Below, piece after piece: positions 1 to 12,000 of a stretch of 64,000 nt of DNA; position 1 is the stretch's first letter; each line of letters begins with the position of its first letter. Under the pieces are notes generated by a model. The model was not told where the DNA came from. It worked only from the letters and a program-made list of their open reading frames with translations, and did no database searches. This DNA comes from Psococerastis gibbosa (Eukaryota; Arthropoda; Insecta; Psocodea; Psocidae). The DNA lies in assembly GCA_963971405.1 (NCBI GenBank), contig OZ020484.1, positions 33,874,770-33,938,769 on the forward strand. The letters are read 5' to 3'. Both the position numbers and the translations under genes were made by a program.

Positions 1-854
1 AGGAGATGAATAGTAGATGGTAGTAGTCTCTTTTCCTTTACAGTGTCTATATTAAGTATCGTCCCAAAGAGCCAATTACATAGCTTGACAATAGACAATT
101 TATGTAATTTATTTTACAACCACAAGGGACATATAGTGAGGTTCCCGGCAACCTCTTACAATATAACCCTACAAATCAATTACAAATTTAAATCACAAGT
201 CTTGTAGAAACATAGTGCTTCTTGTTGGAAATGTTGGCTTGCAGCAACCTGCAGTGCGAGCAATTTGAACACTGTTACGTCTTGCTATGTCCAACAGTCT
301 CAATGTTAGAGATTGCCTAAACCTGACAGAAAAGGAGTTAGAGATTGTGCGAGACGGTTGTTGGGGCTTTGCTACGGTTATCCGGACTATAGCGAAGTAA
401 AAATAAGGCTTAGAACAGATCAGCTATAATCTAAGTTAAGAAAAGTATAACCTGAAGGGCCGAATTCCTGGAAGATCCTAGCCTTTCATCAAGGAAAAAA
501 GTCTTGAGAAACATAGTAGCCTAGTAATACTCAACAGGGGGAACAATTAGCCACAAGGCTTAAGTGCAAAAATGTACCCTCAAAACAAGAGAAAAAAAAG
601 GGAAAATCATCGTAGCGTGAAGGGTTGTTAAATACTTCTTCGCTATCATCGTTCCATACTCCCGTGTAATATTAATAATAATAATTTCTTTATTTTTCTG
701 AACATTTACACATTTTTGCCATAATCAGGGCGTCCCCAAGCCCAATGGCGCGTGGGTAAACACCCAATGCCCTAACCTAAATTACCCTACATATAAAAAA
801 AAACTATATATACTATATGGTTCCTTTTCCAAGTTATGCATGATATCTTTGCAG
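1..854. other. FAM91A1 intron sequence with repeat remnants
   Basis: No coding exon is recognised here. The acceptor of the first visible exon ends at 854. The stretch 409-540 resembles 1455-1565: both carry a block like AAGTATAACCTGAAGGG or AAGTGTAACCTGAAAAGGG, followed by an AGATCCT or AGATCTT block. It is probably an old dispersed repeat. The stretch 185-275 (GTGCTTCTTGTTGG, then TGCAGCAACCTGCAGT) recurs in diverged form at 31400-31470. Confidence 0.5.
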
Positions 855-3800
855 GAAAAGTCTCATTTACGTGGACGTGCCTGTAGTGGAAAAAGATTAC
901 ATAATAGTGCCACCATTGGAAGGTTTCGTCATGAACCGCGTTCTTGGGGATTACTTTGAAACATTACTGTACAAGATTTTCGTGTCTATCGACGAGCAAA
1001 CTTCGGTCGGCGAGGTGAGTTTGTCAGGTCAAGACTCTCGATAACTGAGGTTCGGTAGCAGGAAGAACCTCCAACTAATTTTGTAACTTACTTACTGAAT
1101 GTTAGATTAGGTCTTTTTTCAAATTTAAGCTGCACACGGGCTGAGCCCTGCAACATATTATAATTATTGTAACTTGACTTTTAATGGAAAAAATATAAAT
1201 GCATTGTATTGTATTGGTCGATTATCTATTTCCACAGTTGTCAACGGTTCTTCAGATTGATCTTGAATCGGTGAAAAATGCTGTTTCACTATATTGTCGG
1301 CTTGGGTTTGCAAAGAAAAAGAGCATGGATATGGATTTTGAAGATTTACATTCGTCTTGGAATCGGAGCCCTTCATTGAGAAGACAGTAAGTAAGAGGCT
1401 TAATTTTTTTCACTTGACATAATCGTTAACACGGACAATGTGAAAGCAAAGTAGGACTTGGTTCAGATACCTACGAGCTAAGGAAAGTGTAACCTGAAAA
1501 GGGTTCAATTCCCGCCAGATCTTGATTAAGGATAAACGTTATGAGGAACAAAGTATTAGTAATACTTAGGCGGGTATTCCACATACGTCAATCGTCAATG
1601 AAAAATTGAAAAATGACGTTTTAGCAGACATTAAAGACATACTAAAAATTCTGCTACCACGTCAATTTACGTCATTGTTACGTCATTTTTCAATTTTTCA
1701 TTGACGATTGACGTATGTGGAATACCCACCTTAGCAGGAGACCCAATCGTCACTCGTGCCAAAAAACGGTCAACCTGACTGAACCAGTGGGATTTAAGAA
1801 GCATTGCCAAGTGTACCTATAGTAATGAATGTGGGTTTCGAATCCTTGCTGGGCCGGTACGAATACACGTTACACCAATATTGTCCTGTTCAATCCTTCA
1901 TATCATCTTGTATTGAATGCTTTGAGATGTATATCATAGAAGCAATATCACATACCTTTAAAAACAAACAGAATACCACTTGTTCAGCACTATTACGTCA
2001 CTAGATATATGGAAACACAGCCACTACAAGTATCCCTCACGAAACTGGCATACATACAAAGACAGGCCAAGTACGTAGGAATAACGCACTACAACAGACT
2101 CCCAAGGTACGTAAAAACTATACAACAATTGAACGTATTTCGAAAATATCTCAAAACGAATTTCAACGAGTTAACACCGACAAACTAAGACTAAACAACT
2201 TACTTACTGAATGTTAGATTAGGCCTTTCCCCCCAATTTAAGCTGCACACGGGCTGACCCCTGCAGAATATTATAATTATTGTAACTTGACTTTTAATAG
2301 AAATAGAAATTTATTGTATTGTATAGGTCGATTATCTTGACGTGTTGGTTTCACAGGGGCTCCGTGATATCCGTGACTGACTCACTGCTTTTAGAATTGG
2401 ACGAGGCGCTCGCAGAAGCCGGTCTAGTGCCACCTGATGCTCCACCCATTACAGACGATGGAGAGAATGCCCTTTTCTCCAGTCCGGCTCGCAGCAAACG
2501 AGTCGCATTTTTATTTGACTCGACTCTCACTGCTTTTCTCATGATGGGCAACCTGTCGCCTGTAAGTATTTATCCTTCCTTCATTTGTCTTCTTTCCGTT
2601 CTTCCCATCTTAGGCGGGGTTTCCATTGACCTCGCATTGCAGAATGCAAACACGTTGACTTGGTAGCAGACATCATTAGTAAGTCTTTAATATCTGGTAC
2701 CACGTCGACGTCATGTACATTATGCAATACGAGGTCAATGGAAACCCCGCCTTATTGGCTTGTCTGTTGTCCGTGATTCGCATTGTCGAGCCATAAGAAA
2801 GTTAGGGAATACTTTGCCAACGCAGGCGTTAGGGGAATGCGTTGGAACAGAAAAATTAATATTTAGTAATTTTTCATGAAAATTAAGTATTGTTTATTTT
2901 TGCCCCGAAACCAAACTATCAAGGGTCAAGCGATTTTTAAATTAGAAAAATGTATGGGAATTTTAAGAATATCGTTGGAGCCGTTTTTGAGAATTTATTT
3001 TTGTCGTGTTTTTGTGGCCTACCTCCGCCCATCTTTATTCTACGAATTAAGTGAAATGTGACCATCCTTAGCAACACCGGCTGCCTGCGCCTTCTCCCTT
3101 CCCCCCCCCCCCCCCCCTTCGACAGTGCCAGAGGTATCCCCTGAAGTAAACCGGCAACATGGCTGAATAACCTCATGAAAATGGACGAGTAAAGTCAATT
3201 GCTCTATTATTTGCAAGACCATGGCAGCTACTCTCTATCCCAAGTACTGCGCATTATGAACTGTTTAATTATGCATATCACTGCCAACTTAATAACTGCT
3301 TTAATATAACAGCTCTTGTAGGATTATAAACATTAATTTGATTTTTTTTTTAAACAGTCGTTGCCTGGATTTACTGTGTTACTGTAATAATTCGGCACTT
3401 ATCCAATTTGCCAATGGTCCCAGCTAAGAGGTGTCTTATGGATTTGCTCAATTCAGCATTGACCGTGATGAAGCAGTAGAATCCGGGGTGAAATGCCGTG
3501 GCCGATCTGAAAGCGTACTTCCAAACGTATCGTCGACATCTTCAGTGGCACTGTGTATACTTCTAGATTGTATCTCAGAGGCTCTGTAGCAACGCGATCC
3601 CTGATTCTACTGCTCCATCACGTAACTCCGGCCGTGAGGTCTTTGCAATTTTATAAACATTGACCATTCTTTTGGATTTCTTTTCCTCGAGCCAGGTCAA
3701 TTACTGATTAAGTACCAGGTAGTTATGATATTTTTCTAGCTGTCTCATTATTTAATATCATCTGTGCCAGCTGTATTGTTTTATATATTTGTTCATCTAT

Positions 3801-6800
3801 ATTGATTCCAGGGCTTGAAAAGCCACGCGGTGACCATGTTTGAAGTCGGTAAGCTTCCAGATGAGTCACTTGACAGTCTGCTGGTGGAGCTCGAGAAAAT
3901 CTCGACGGACGACAGCGAGGGCGAGGCTCAGAGGTACTTCGAGCATGCCTTGGTTTTGAGAACCACCATCAAGTTCCTGCGTCACGACATTGCCGCGCCC
4001 GGGCTGGATCTCATTCGCTGTGAGAGCCTGCAGTCCCTCGACGCCGCCACCTGCGCCAGATTACTCAATAAAAACTACACGTATGTTGTTCTTTTTAACT
4101 TATCACCCCATCTTCTTATAGTAATCAATACATTATTTGTGTCTGATTATCCTCGGGGGCTGTAGGGTTCTAGAGCACATGTCCCCGGTAAACAAGTCCC
4201 TAGTAACGTTCGGGGGATAAACAACGAAATGCTTACATGTCCTGTTGGCCTAGTTAATGAATGAACTCCGCCACTTAGGTAAAGGGACAATTTATTTTCG
4301 CTGAATGTGGCGAGCCTCGAAAGGGGGCTGCTATGCAACTTTAGAATGACAATATGCAGTGGTAGCCTTTCATTGAAAGCTGCAGGACTGAAGCCTCCCC
4401 AATGCTCACATGCTCATAAAATTTTTCAGGCTATTGGTGTCTATGGCTCCATTGAGCAAGGAAATCCGACCTATCAGCAGCCGAAGTCCACCTCATCTAG
4501 GTCCAGCAGTGCCGGAAGTAAATACTCCATGGTTCAAACTTTACTTGTATCACGTGACTGGTGCAGGTCCGCCCACTCTTCTACTACCTCAGGTAAATGG
4601 TTTTTCATTCATAATATATACTGAACGCCTCTAGACTACTAGAGTTTGAATAGCAGGTGGATATACGTAATTATCTCTAATAATTGTTAATAAATGCTAA
4701 GGAACAATCGAGGGGGGAAAAACCTCTGTTATAAAGGAAATATCAATCGTAATAGAATGTCATAAAGTAGAAAGTGTGCATCTACATTTTGATGCAAATT
4801 ATGTGGCCGCCACTAACACCGATTGACCAGTTATTGAACTTGATTTGTAAAAAAAAACGGACACTAAAGATGCCAGGTCGGAGGAGTTTGGCCAATTGGT
4901 GTTAGTGACGGCTACGTACTAAATATCAAAATGCAATGGAACATTTCTTCTTAATGACTTCTCATTTATGGCCCTATAATCGGTGAAATTTTACTTTTTT
5001 TCATAAAACTGACCGTGGAGGTGTCCTATTGTCTCCTAATATACAGCATGCGGTAGGTGATTTGACAGGGACAGTGAATTCAATAGTAAATCCTCCATTG
5101 ACTTCCTCAGGGTACTAGACTCCGTCGTCTGCCGGCTGTGCTCCGACCATACAATCGGGTCTTGCTAGCGACCTGGGGCCACGACCCGGCGTCTCTACCT
5201 CTCACCCATTTGGTACTTGCTGCAAATGAAGCGCTCGCACATTCTGCGGTCCTTCTGCAAGGGCTCGGGGACACGGTCAAGGTGCCTTTTCCTATAGTGC
5301 CTGGAGGCTGGGCAGATCATACTACAGTGCAGGCTCTTGCTAAAAGGGTGGGTATTTTTGGCTGCTAATCTAAGGAAGAAGACAATCATCTGGGGTCAAT
5401 TAGTCTCCTCCGCGTTGTGCCTCGTACCCAACCATTGTTAAGTCATGCTAGCGCCTGTTACATTGTGCCAATGGTAAGCTTGTGTCAGCGTGTCCATTAT
5501 CTCTTGTAGCCGGTGTAGGTTGACATCAAGGACGTGCCCCAGCAATTCAAATAACAATAATAGTATTCTCTGGATCTATTTACCAATACAATTACAATAC
5601 AACTACGTTCTGTAAAATAATACAAATAATATTGTCCACATCCCCTAGCTTGCGCTTGATTGGCACAAGGAACTTATACGGTGCTGAGAAAATAAGGAAT
5701 TATCATGTAATTTTTTAATTACTTATTTTATTTCATTATTGCAGTAATAAGAATATTACTTAGTGTGAATGTTTTTCTCTTGATTTCTTCACAGGTGGAT
5801 TTAAAGCATAACTGCGGCTTTCTAACAATGATGCGCACCGTCGGTGGGCCTGCCTCGGGCGCCCTTCAGTCGCGCGCAGCAGCCGACGCCCTGGCCAGTG
5901 AGGTGGACGGTCTGGCAACGCAACCTGCGGGGACCTGGGCCGTCCTCGACTGTGATTTTGGTGTCCCCCTTTTCAGTGCTGTTACCAATGACGAAGTGTG
6001 CCAGGCTATGTCTAGGGATCAGTTGTGGGACCCTATCAGGTATGTAGCATGGCATCACATCCATCCAATAATAAATTGTAGACACTCAGTCTATAAAACA
6101 CTATAAACCCTAGTGATGCAACGGATAGTTGTTTGGCCGGATACCTGATATTCGGCGTCATCACCGACCGAATATCCGCTATCCGGCCGCCGAATATTCG
6201 GCCGGCCAAACGTGCGGGTTTCAACCTGGTTAGGTTAGTACGTACGAAACTATTTCGTATGCAGTACACGTGCACCCGCCTATTTTGCTAAATAGTTAAG
6301 TTTTTTTTTGTTTAATGTGTATAGTAGTGTATACGTGATTGTGAACTTTTGTGGCACCGGTGCAGTATAATTTGTTATGTTGTTTGATAAATACACGCAT
6401 TATTATTATTATACTTCATTCTGTGTTTATTATATTCGTCTAAAATAATGGCAAATAAACTATATAAACTATTCGGTATCCGGCCGGATAGTACGCAACT
6501 ATCCGGTATTCGGCCGGATAGTAAAATTAAGGCCGGATACCGGATAGCAACCGGATATCCGTTGCATCTCTAATAAACACCCACAACTCCTGTGACTTCG
6601 ATAATTTTAAGATTTTATATTTAGCCAAAAAGGGAAAACTACTTGATAATTTGGAAACTAATGAGATAAGAGAAGCTATTGCACTGGCTACATTTTCTGT
6701 CCATGCTTCGGAGGGCATGTAAAGCAGGCGGTCCCGGGCCTTCCTAGTTGAGTGTAAGAGAGGGCTTTATAGCCCTAACTCCGCTAGGTTGGCTTAGTAA

Positions 6801-7740
6801 TAAAATGTCCTTATTTATTTATTTATTGCTCAAAACAAAGCTCACCTTACTGACATATATATTCTTTTTATGAAGTACTCCCCTGTTGGAGTTACAATTT
6901 TAGATGTTTAATTATTGTTCACCAAAGGCTATACTGTATGTAAGTTGGCAGTGAGCTTGAGTTTTATCTTGCATACTTTTTTGTTTTGACTGTTTTCTTA
7001 CTCTGGACGATGGCGTGAGCGGAAACCGGTTGTGTTTTTTATATTTGTTTGACGTAAAACTATACAAAGTTATTCTATTCATAGTGAGTGACAGTAAGCT
7101 TTGTTTCAGTCAGTTATAGTTGCAGGTCGCAATACTGTATAAAAACACAGCGCTATTTTGGCATTGCTAATTAATGGCATTTACAGTATGCTTCAAATTT
7201 GGTAGCATAGGGGAACTACGTTGAGTTGACCCATACATCACATCAGAAACATCCCGGTCTGCGTAGGTTTACTATAGTGACCGCACGTTCCTACGGGAAT
7301 TCGTAAATGCATTTATTGTTTATTTTTTAGCCTTGAAAAACTTGTCGCATCCAGTCAAAGCCTAGAGGAAGATTTTCTCCGATTTATTGGAGTCTTGCAG
7401 GTGGGTGTTTTAATTTTAAATTAAATTGTAAATAGGATCATAATCAACAGTAAGTGGAGGCTGCCACAGGGCCAAGTTGTCAGATTATTCAACAACGTAA
7501 TGTCCATGTTAGTTGGGTAGTCTGTTGATGACTCCTACCACATTCTAAATGATACTTTCACCTGGTGCAAAGAACTTATGCCTATTCTGAAAATTTAAAA
7601 CTATAATGTTCTCTTTATTACAGGAAACCCCGTTGGCGTTTCCTCAGAATATCAACGAAAAGAAAGTACCAACCACTCTTTTGCCAAGAAACTGCTGGCT
7701 TTTTGACGGCGAAAAACTAAAGCTATGGGATTTCAAATAG
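855..7740 (+). CDS. FAM91A1: FAM91A1 homolog, C-terminal nine exons (5' part lies before the window)
   Basis: Exons: 855-1014, 1238-1386, 2357-2561, 3812-4080, 4430-4592, 5111-5347, 5795-6039, 7331-7400, 7624-7740 (TAG). All introns are GT-AG and the phases join without a break. Landmarks seen are [20 protein letters not shown] in the first exon, [20 protein letters not shown] ending the third, [20 protein letters not shown] in the fourth and a WGHDP block in the sixth; all match the FAM91 family. By family knowledge, FAM91A1 works with TBC1D23 and the WDR11 complex, linking endosome-derived vesicles to golgins at the trans-Golgi. The N-terminal part must lie upstream of base 1. The seventh exon, between conserved blocks, is Ala/Gly-rich and less conserved. 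The stop is 165 bp from the POLR2K stop on the other strand. The family assignment is firm; the small exon 7331-7400 rests on phase and splice sites. Confidence 0.93.
1087..1224 (+). repeat. LINE 3' tail, severely 5'-truncated copy
   Basis: This stretch is nearly identical to 2201-2338 (shared ACTTACTTACTGAATGTTAG, then GCTGCACACGGGCTGA and TATTATAATTATTGTAACTTG). The second copy is joined to a reverse-transcriptase C-terminal fragment, so both are read as the 3' end of one non-LTR family. It ends in an ATTGTATTGTAT tail just before FAM91A1 exon 1238-1386. Confidence 0.65.
1569..1730. mobile_element. Foldback element, 3-bp TSD TTA (copy 1)
   Basis: A 162-bp hairpin starts GGCGGGTATTCCACATACGT and ends with the complement of those bases. 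It is flanked by TTA on both sides (1566-1568 and 1731-1733). The arms pair over about 50 bp. Near the centre lies the family core (TTAGCAGACATTAAAGACAT, and TTCTGCTACCACGTCAA on the other arm). It lies in a FAM91A1 intron. TWA-type 3-bp duplications suggest PIF/Harbinger mobilisation; that assignment is inference. Confidence 0.8.
2008..2338 (+). mobile_element. Non-LTR retrotransposon 3' end (RT C-terminus plus 3' UTR)
   Basis: The plus strand reads a typical LINE C-terminus: [19 protein letters not shown], then [17 protein letters not shown] and a stop near 2187. About 150 bp of 3' UTR follows, ending in a short TTGTAT-type tail. It is a 5'-truncated insertion in the FAM91A1 intron just upstream of exon 2357-2561. 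The clade is not determined. Confidence 0.7.
2613..2751. mobile_element. Foldback element, 3-bp TSD TTA (copy 2)
   Basis: The ends are GGCGGGGTTTCCATTGACCT and its complement, with TTA on both sides (2610-2612, 2752-2754). The arm sequence CTCGCATTGCAGAATGCAAA is also the arm of the inner elements at 32240 and 33294. The centre carries GGTAGCAGACATC and, on the other arm, a diverged GGTACCACGTC. It lies in the intron after FAM91A1 exon 2357-2561. Confidence 0.8.
2855..3120 (-). repeat. Dispersed poly-G/C-containing repeat, partial copy
   Basis: This is a reverse-strand partial copy of the family seen at 11975-12715 and 36505-37100 (shared AAACCAAACTATCAAGGG, GTTGGAGCCGTTTTTGAGAA). It ends in a long C run near 3099-3117. 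It is non-coding, and ORFs over it are chance. Confidence 0.6.
3464..3612. repeat. Repeat with inverted ends (GATTCTACTGC family)
   Basis: The left end is TGATGAAGCAGTAGAATCC and the right end is GATTCTACTGCTCCATCA, its near complement. Related blocks occur at 39660-40400 (split by a hAT-like insertion), 47080-47180, 48630-48730 and 58545-58620. It lies in a FAM91A1 intron. Confidence 0.6.
4785..4935. repeat. Short inverted-repeat element in a FAM91A1 intron
   Basis: The left arm (ATTTTGATGC, then GTGGCCGCCACTAACACC) pairs with the right arm (GGTGTTAGTGACGGCTAC, then ATCAAAATGC). It is about 150 bp, MITE-like and non-coding. No clear target duplication is seen. Confidence 0.5.
6111..6572. 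mobile_element. hAT-like non-autonomous element with 8-bp target duplication
   Basis: The terminal inverted repeats are TAGTGATGCAACGGATA and the complement of TATCCGTTGCATCTCTA. They are flanked by ATAAACCC (6103-6110) and ATAAACAC (6573-6580), a 7/8 match. The interior repeats CCGGATA and ATTCGGCCGG motifs in both orientations. It is 462 bp with no transposase ORF. The 8-bp duplication and TAG...CTA ends fit the hAT superfamily. It lies in the large FAM91A1 intron. Confidence 0.75.
6690..6805 (+). repeat. SINE 3' part (tRNA head missing)
   Basis: This stretch matches the body of the SINE at 11141-11317 (ATGCTTCGGAGGGCATGTAA, CTTCCTAGTTGAGTGTAAGA, CTCCGCTAGGTTGGCTTAGT). The tRNA-like head is absent. 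An ATTTATTTATTTATT tail follows. Confidence 0.65.
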
Positions 7741-7905
7741 ACATTTTCTACAATTATAAAAAATAACATTTAATTGTGATTAGATTAACTTCATATTCTT
7801 AGTTTGTTAATTGTACATTCCAATGATTTTATATCTAGGAAATATATGTGGGCCTTATCACACTATTGTTTTAATAAAAAAAAATACGACCTTGTTTTCT
7901 GTTAT

Positions 7906-8838
<933 letters not shown>

Positions 8839-9069
8839 TATAGTTTGCTTAAATGGCTCAGTAATTGATTTAGAAAATTCTTTCCCTTGAGAATTGAACG
8901 TTTCCCTAGTACTTTTTGTTGGGGCTTGACAGATGTAAACAATGTTTTTCACTGTTAGGTTGGCACTTGGCGATCGGGCATAGAATTCTATTGCCACTGT
9001 TTTTACACGACTTCACAGTTCACGTTCACGTTCGTCGTTGAGTCGTTCACCCAAATGACCCAAACAAAG
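8839..9069. promoter_or_regulatory. Probable bidirectional promoter, POLR2K/PPP6C
   Basis: The gap between the two opposed start codons is only 231 bp (or 216 bp to the first PPP6C ATG), so both genes must start transcription from this segment or from overlapping 5' UTRs. No TATA box is evident. This is inference from layout. Confidence 0.5.
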
Positions 9070-12000
9070 ATGGAGAAAGAGATTGATGAGTGGATTAGCA
9101 TTGCAAAAGATTGCAAATATCTACCTGAAAATGACCTAAAAGTAAGTAAAAATTTAAAATAATTGTAAATTATTGGCCCATCTACAATGTGTGGTAAGTT
9201 TCATTGGTAACTGTGTCTTCTTCGGGCATGTAAGTTTGTTGTTAAAACTACCCAAGCTTTATTTTTTGTGTATGCTACCTGTAAACAAGGGCAGGTTCGT
9301 TTTTGTACTAGCCTTATCATTATTCAGTGTTTAGTGGCCAATATTTATAAACAATACCATTTATTTTTATAGTTTAAAATCATAGATTTTAATCAAGACA
9401 TCGGTGTAAAAACTTTTTTTAGTTGAAGCCTGAAAACCCACGACAAAGAAGAAAGAAGAAGTGGCCAATTATTGTTAAGAAACATGGAAGATTTAGGAAA
9501 AGTAAAGGTTACGTTCGTAAGCTGTGTGCGAGTCTCAAAATTCATTAAGTCAAGGTTAATGTACAGCCTAGCCCAACCCGAATATCTGTTAAAAAATATA
9601 CGGATGGATATGCTACTGCGCGTCACTATGGAAATTTCCTCGCCTAGAGGGCCTAGAGGGGTGAGATATGTGGGAAGTCAAGGAGATTTTATAAGCTACT
9701 GAGGCAATGGTAGACCATAGATGTGCTTAGACCAGCACAACCAAGAACACAAGATTGACGGTCCACTCACTGACTGTGCCCTAAAATAATTCTTACTTAA
9801 AATATAAATTATTTTCCAATGGGACGCTTGGCTTGAATTTTTGTTCCGCGGGTTGGCTTAACTAGTCCTTTACCGCCACCTGCAACAACGCAGCTTCCAA
9901 TTATCAAATATTAATTTATAATTTAATGGTACACTTAGGTACACGTAACACCAGCCATTATAAAAATTAGGGTGCATGAGCTCAAGTAAACCGATTGGGC
10001 AGGCGGAATAACAAATGTTTATCGAAAACTAGAGTAAAGTCCCGTGATGTCTAACTACGAATGGAGTCTATTCAAACGACAGACTCTGATGGTTAGTCAG
10101 TATAGTCGACCCCACGACGACAATAGTAAAACAACGAGTTGACCCGTACGTCATAGCAGAAAAATCACTGTAAGTTGCCTGAGGCATAACTGTGCAAGTG
10201 TTGGCCTCATAGGATTATGTGTTTAATCAATGGTTCCATGATTTCAGAAACTCTGTGACATTGTCTGTGATTTGCTCATAGAAGAAAGCAATGTTCAACC
10301 AGTTTCTACACCAGTAACAGTTTGTGGCGACATCCATGGCCAATTTTACGACTTGGAAGAGTTATTTAGAACGGGCGGCCCCGTCCCCGATACTAATTAT
10401 GTATTTATGGGTGATTTCGTTGACCGAGGCTACTATAGTTTAGAAACATTTACAAGATTGCTCACTTTGAAAGCTAAATGGTCGGAAAAAATTACACTGC
10501 TGCGGGGCAATCATGAGTCAAGACAGATAACGCAAGTTTACGGGTTTTATGGTGAGAAGTTTTTAAGTGTAACTAACTTATTATGGTAGGCTTCTGGATT
10601 TTTTACATTTTCATGTGACGCGAGAGCAAGAAAACATAAAATTAGCAGGTTATAAGGAGTGAAATTGAGTTAGCCTGCTGAAACGATAGCATTGCTCCCA
10701 CCAATTAGGACGAAACAACGATAGGAGGTCATTAGTCGCATTTGAGGAAACGGAGCAGTGTTGCAGCAAGGTGACTCGGCAGTGTACTAATATTGTTTTC
10801 CGGAGCTTAAATGATTCATTAGCTAGGCCACCTTATGATAGTACGGTACAGTGAGTTTTGCTGTTTTTTGGATCGAATCCATGCATGGAATTCGATTAAA
10901 TTCAGTTCATTTTCTATTTTGGGCTGACTCAATTTTGGGGAGCTTTAATTAATTTTTAGAAGTTTCACTTCTAACGTGTGGTTACAAGCACACACACCTA
11001 TTTTTTATTCCCATTTTTAATGGTTTTGACAACATATACTGTGAGATTCTAGACCCCAATTCTATGTGTACAGGGGGAGACATGACTTATAGCCCTGATA
11101 AATGAATGCAGTAAAATGTTAGGTTAGGTCAGGACATGTAGAGTAGCGGTACGGACTCTGACTTTCACCCGAAAGGTTGTTGGTTCGAGTCCTACACTTC
11201 CTACATTTTCTGGCCATGCTTCGGAGGGCATGTAAAGCAGTCGGTCCCGGGTCTTCCTAGTTGAGTGTAAGAGAGGGCTTTAAAGCCCTAACTCCGCTAG
11301 GTTGGCTTAGTAATAGAACAAAAAAGTCAATATGTATTTATTTATTTAAAATGTAAGGTGCATTATACGATAAAACTGTGGCATGTATGAGATCCCGTCG
11401 GTGCCAACTCTCTGAAATCGTATACAGTCTGAGGAATGTACTGCCGCTATCAACTGACTGGGTTCTGGCACAGGCTAATGTAATTCTGTGAATGAGTTAA
11501 TGGGATTAGATTGAGTTTTGTGTGCTCGATAGGTTCTCATGATATTTTTTTTAATGTTACAGTCGTGTATCCTAACATGGTGTGTATCAATGACTTACCT
11601 GTAGTTTAATTGACTAGTTTTAGTTCTTGTTGCTTTTTCTTTCGTTATGACGCTAACGCTGCCAATCACCAAATGTTCTCAGTGAATGATGGCCGACTAT
11701 ATTGAAGTCTTAAGACTGGCCGATAGCCAAGGTTTGGGATAGGTTAATTGCAACATGAGAGAGCCTGCTAGATTTAACTGCTAGTAGCCCTTAGATTTAA
11801 AAAAATGCACTTATTCTTATTTTAGACGAATGTTTCACAAAGTATGGAAACGCCAATGCTTGGAAGTACTGCTGCAGGGTATTCGATTATTTGACTGTTG
11901 CTGCGGTATGTATACAACAATAAGTTGACAAGTTAAGAAAGTGTATGTGATTTGTTGCTTTCCAATTTATGCGTAGTATAAGGAAAGCTTTGTGACGGAC

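Noticed and set aside
11141-11215. A true tRNA gene
   Set aside because: It has a B box and an A-box-like segment but no closing acceptor stem, and the sequence runs into a SINE body found at several other places.
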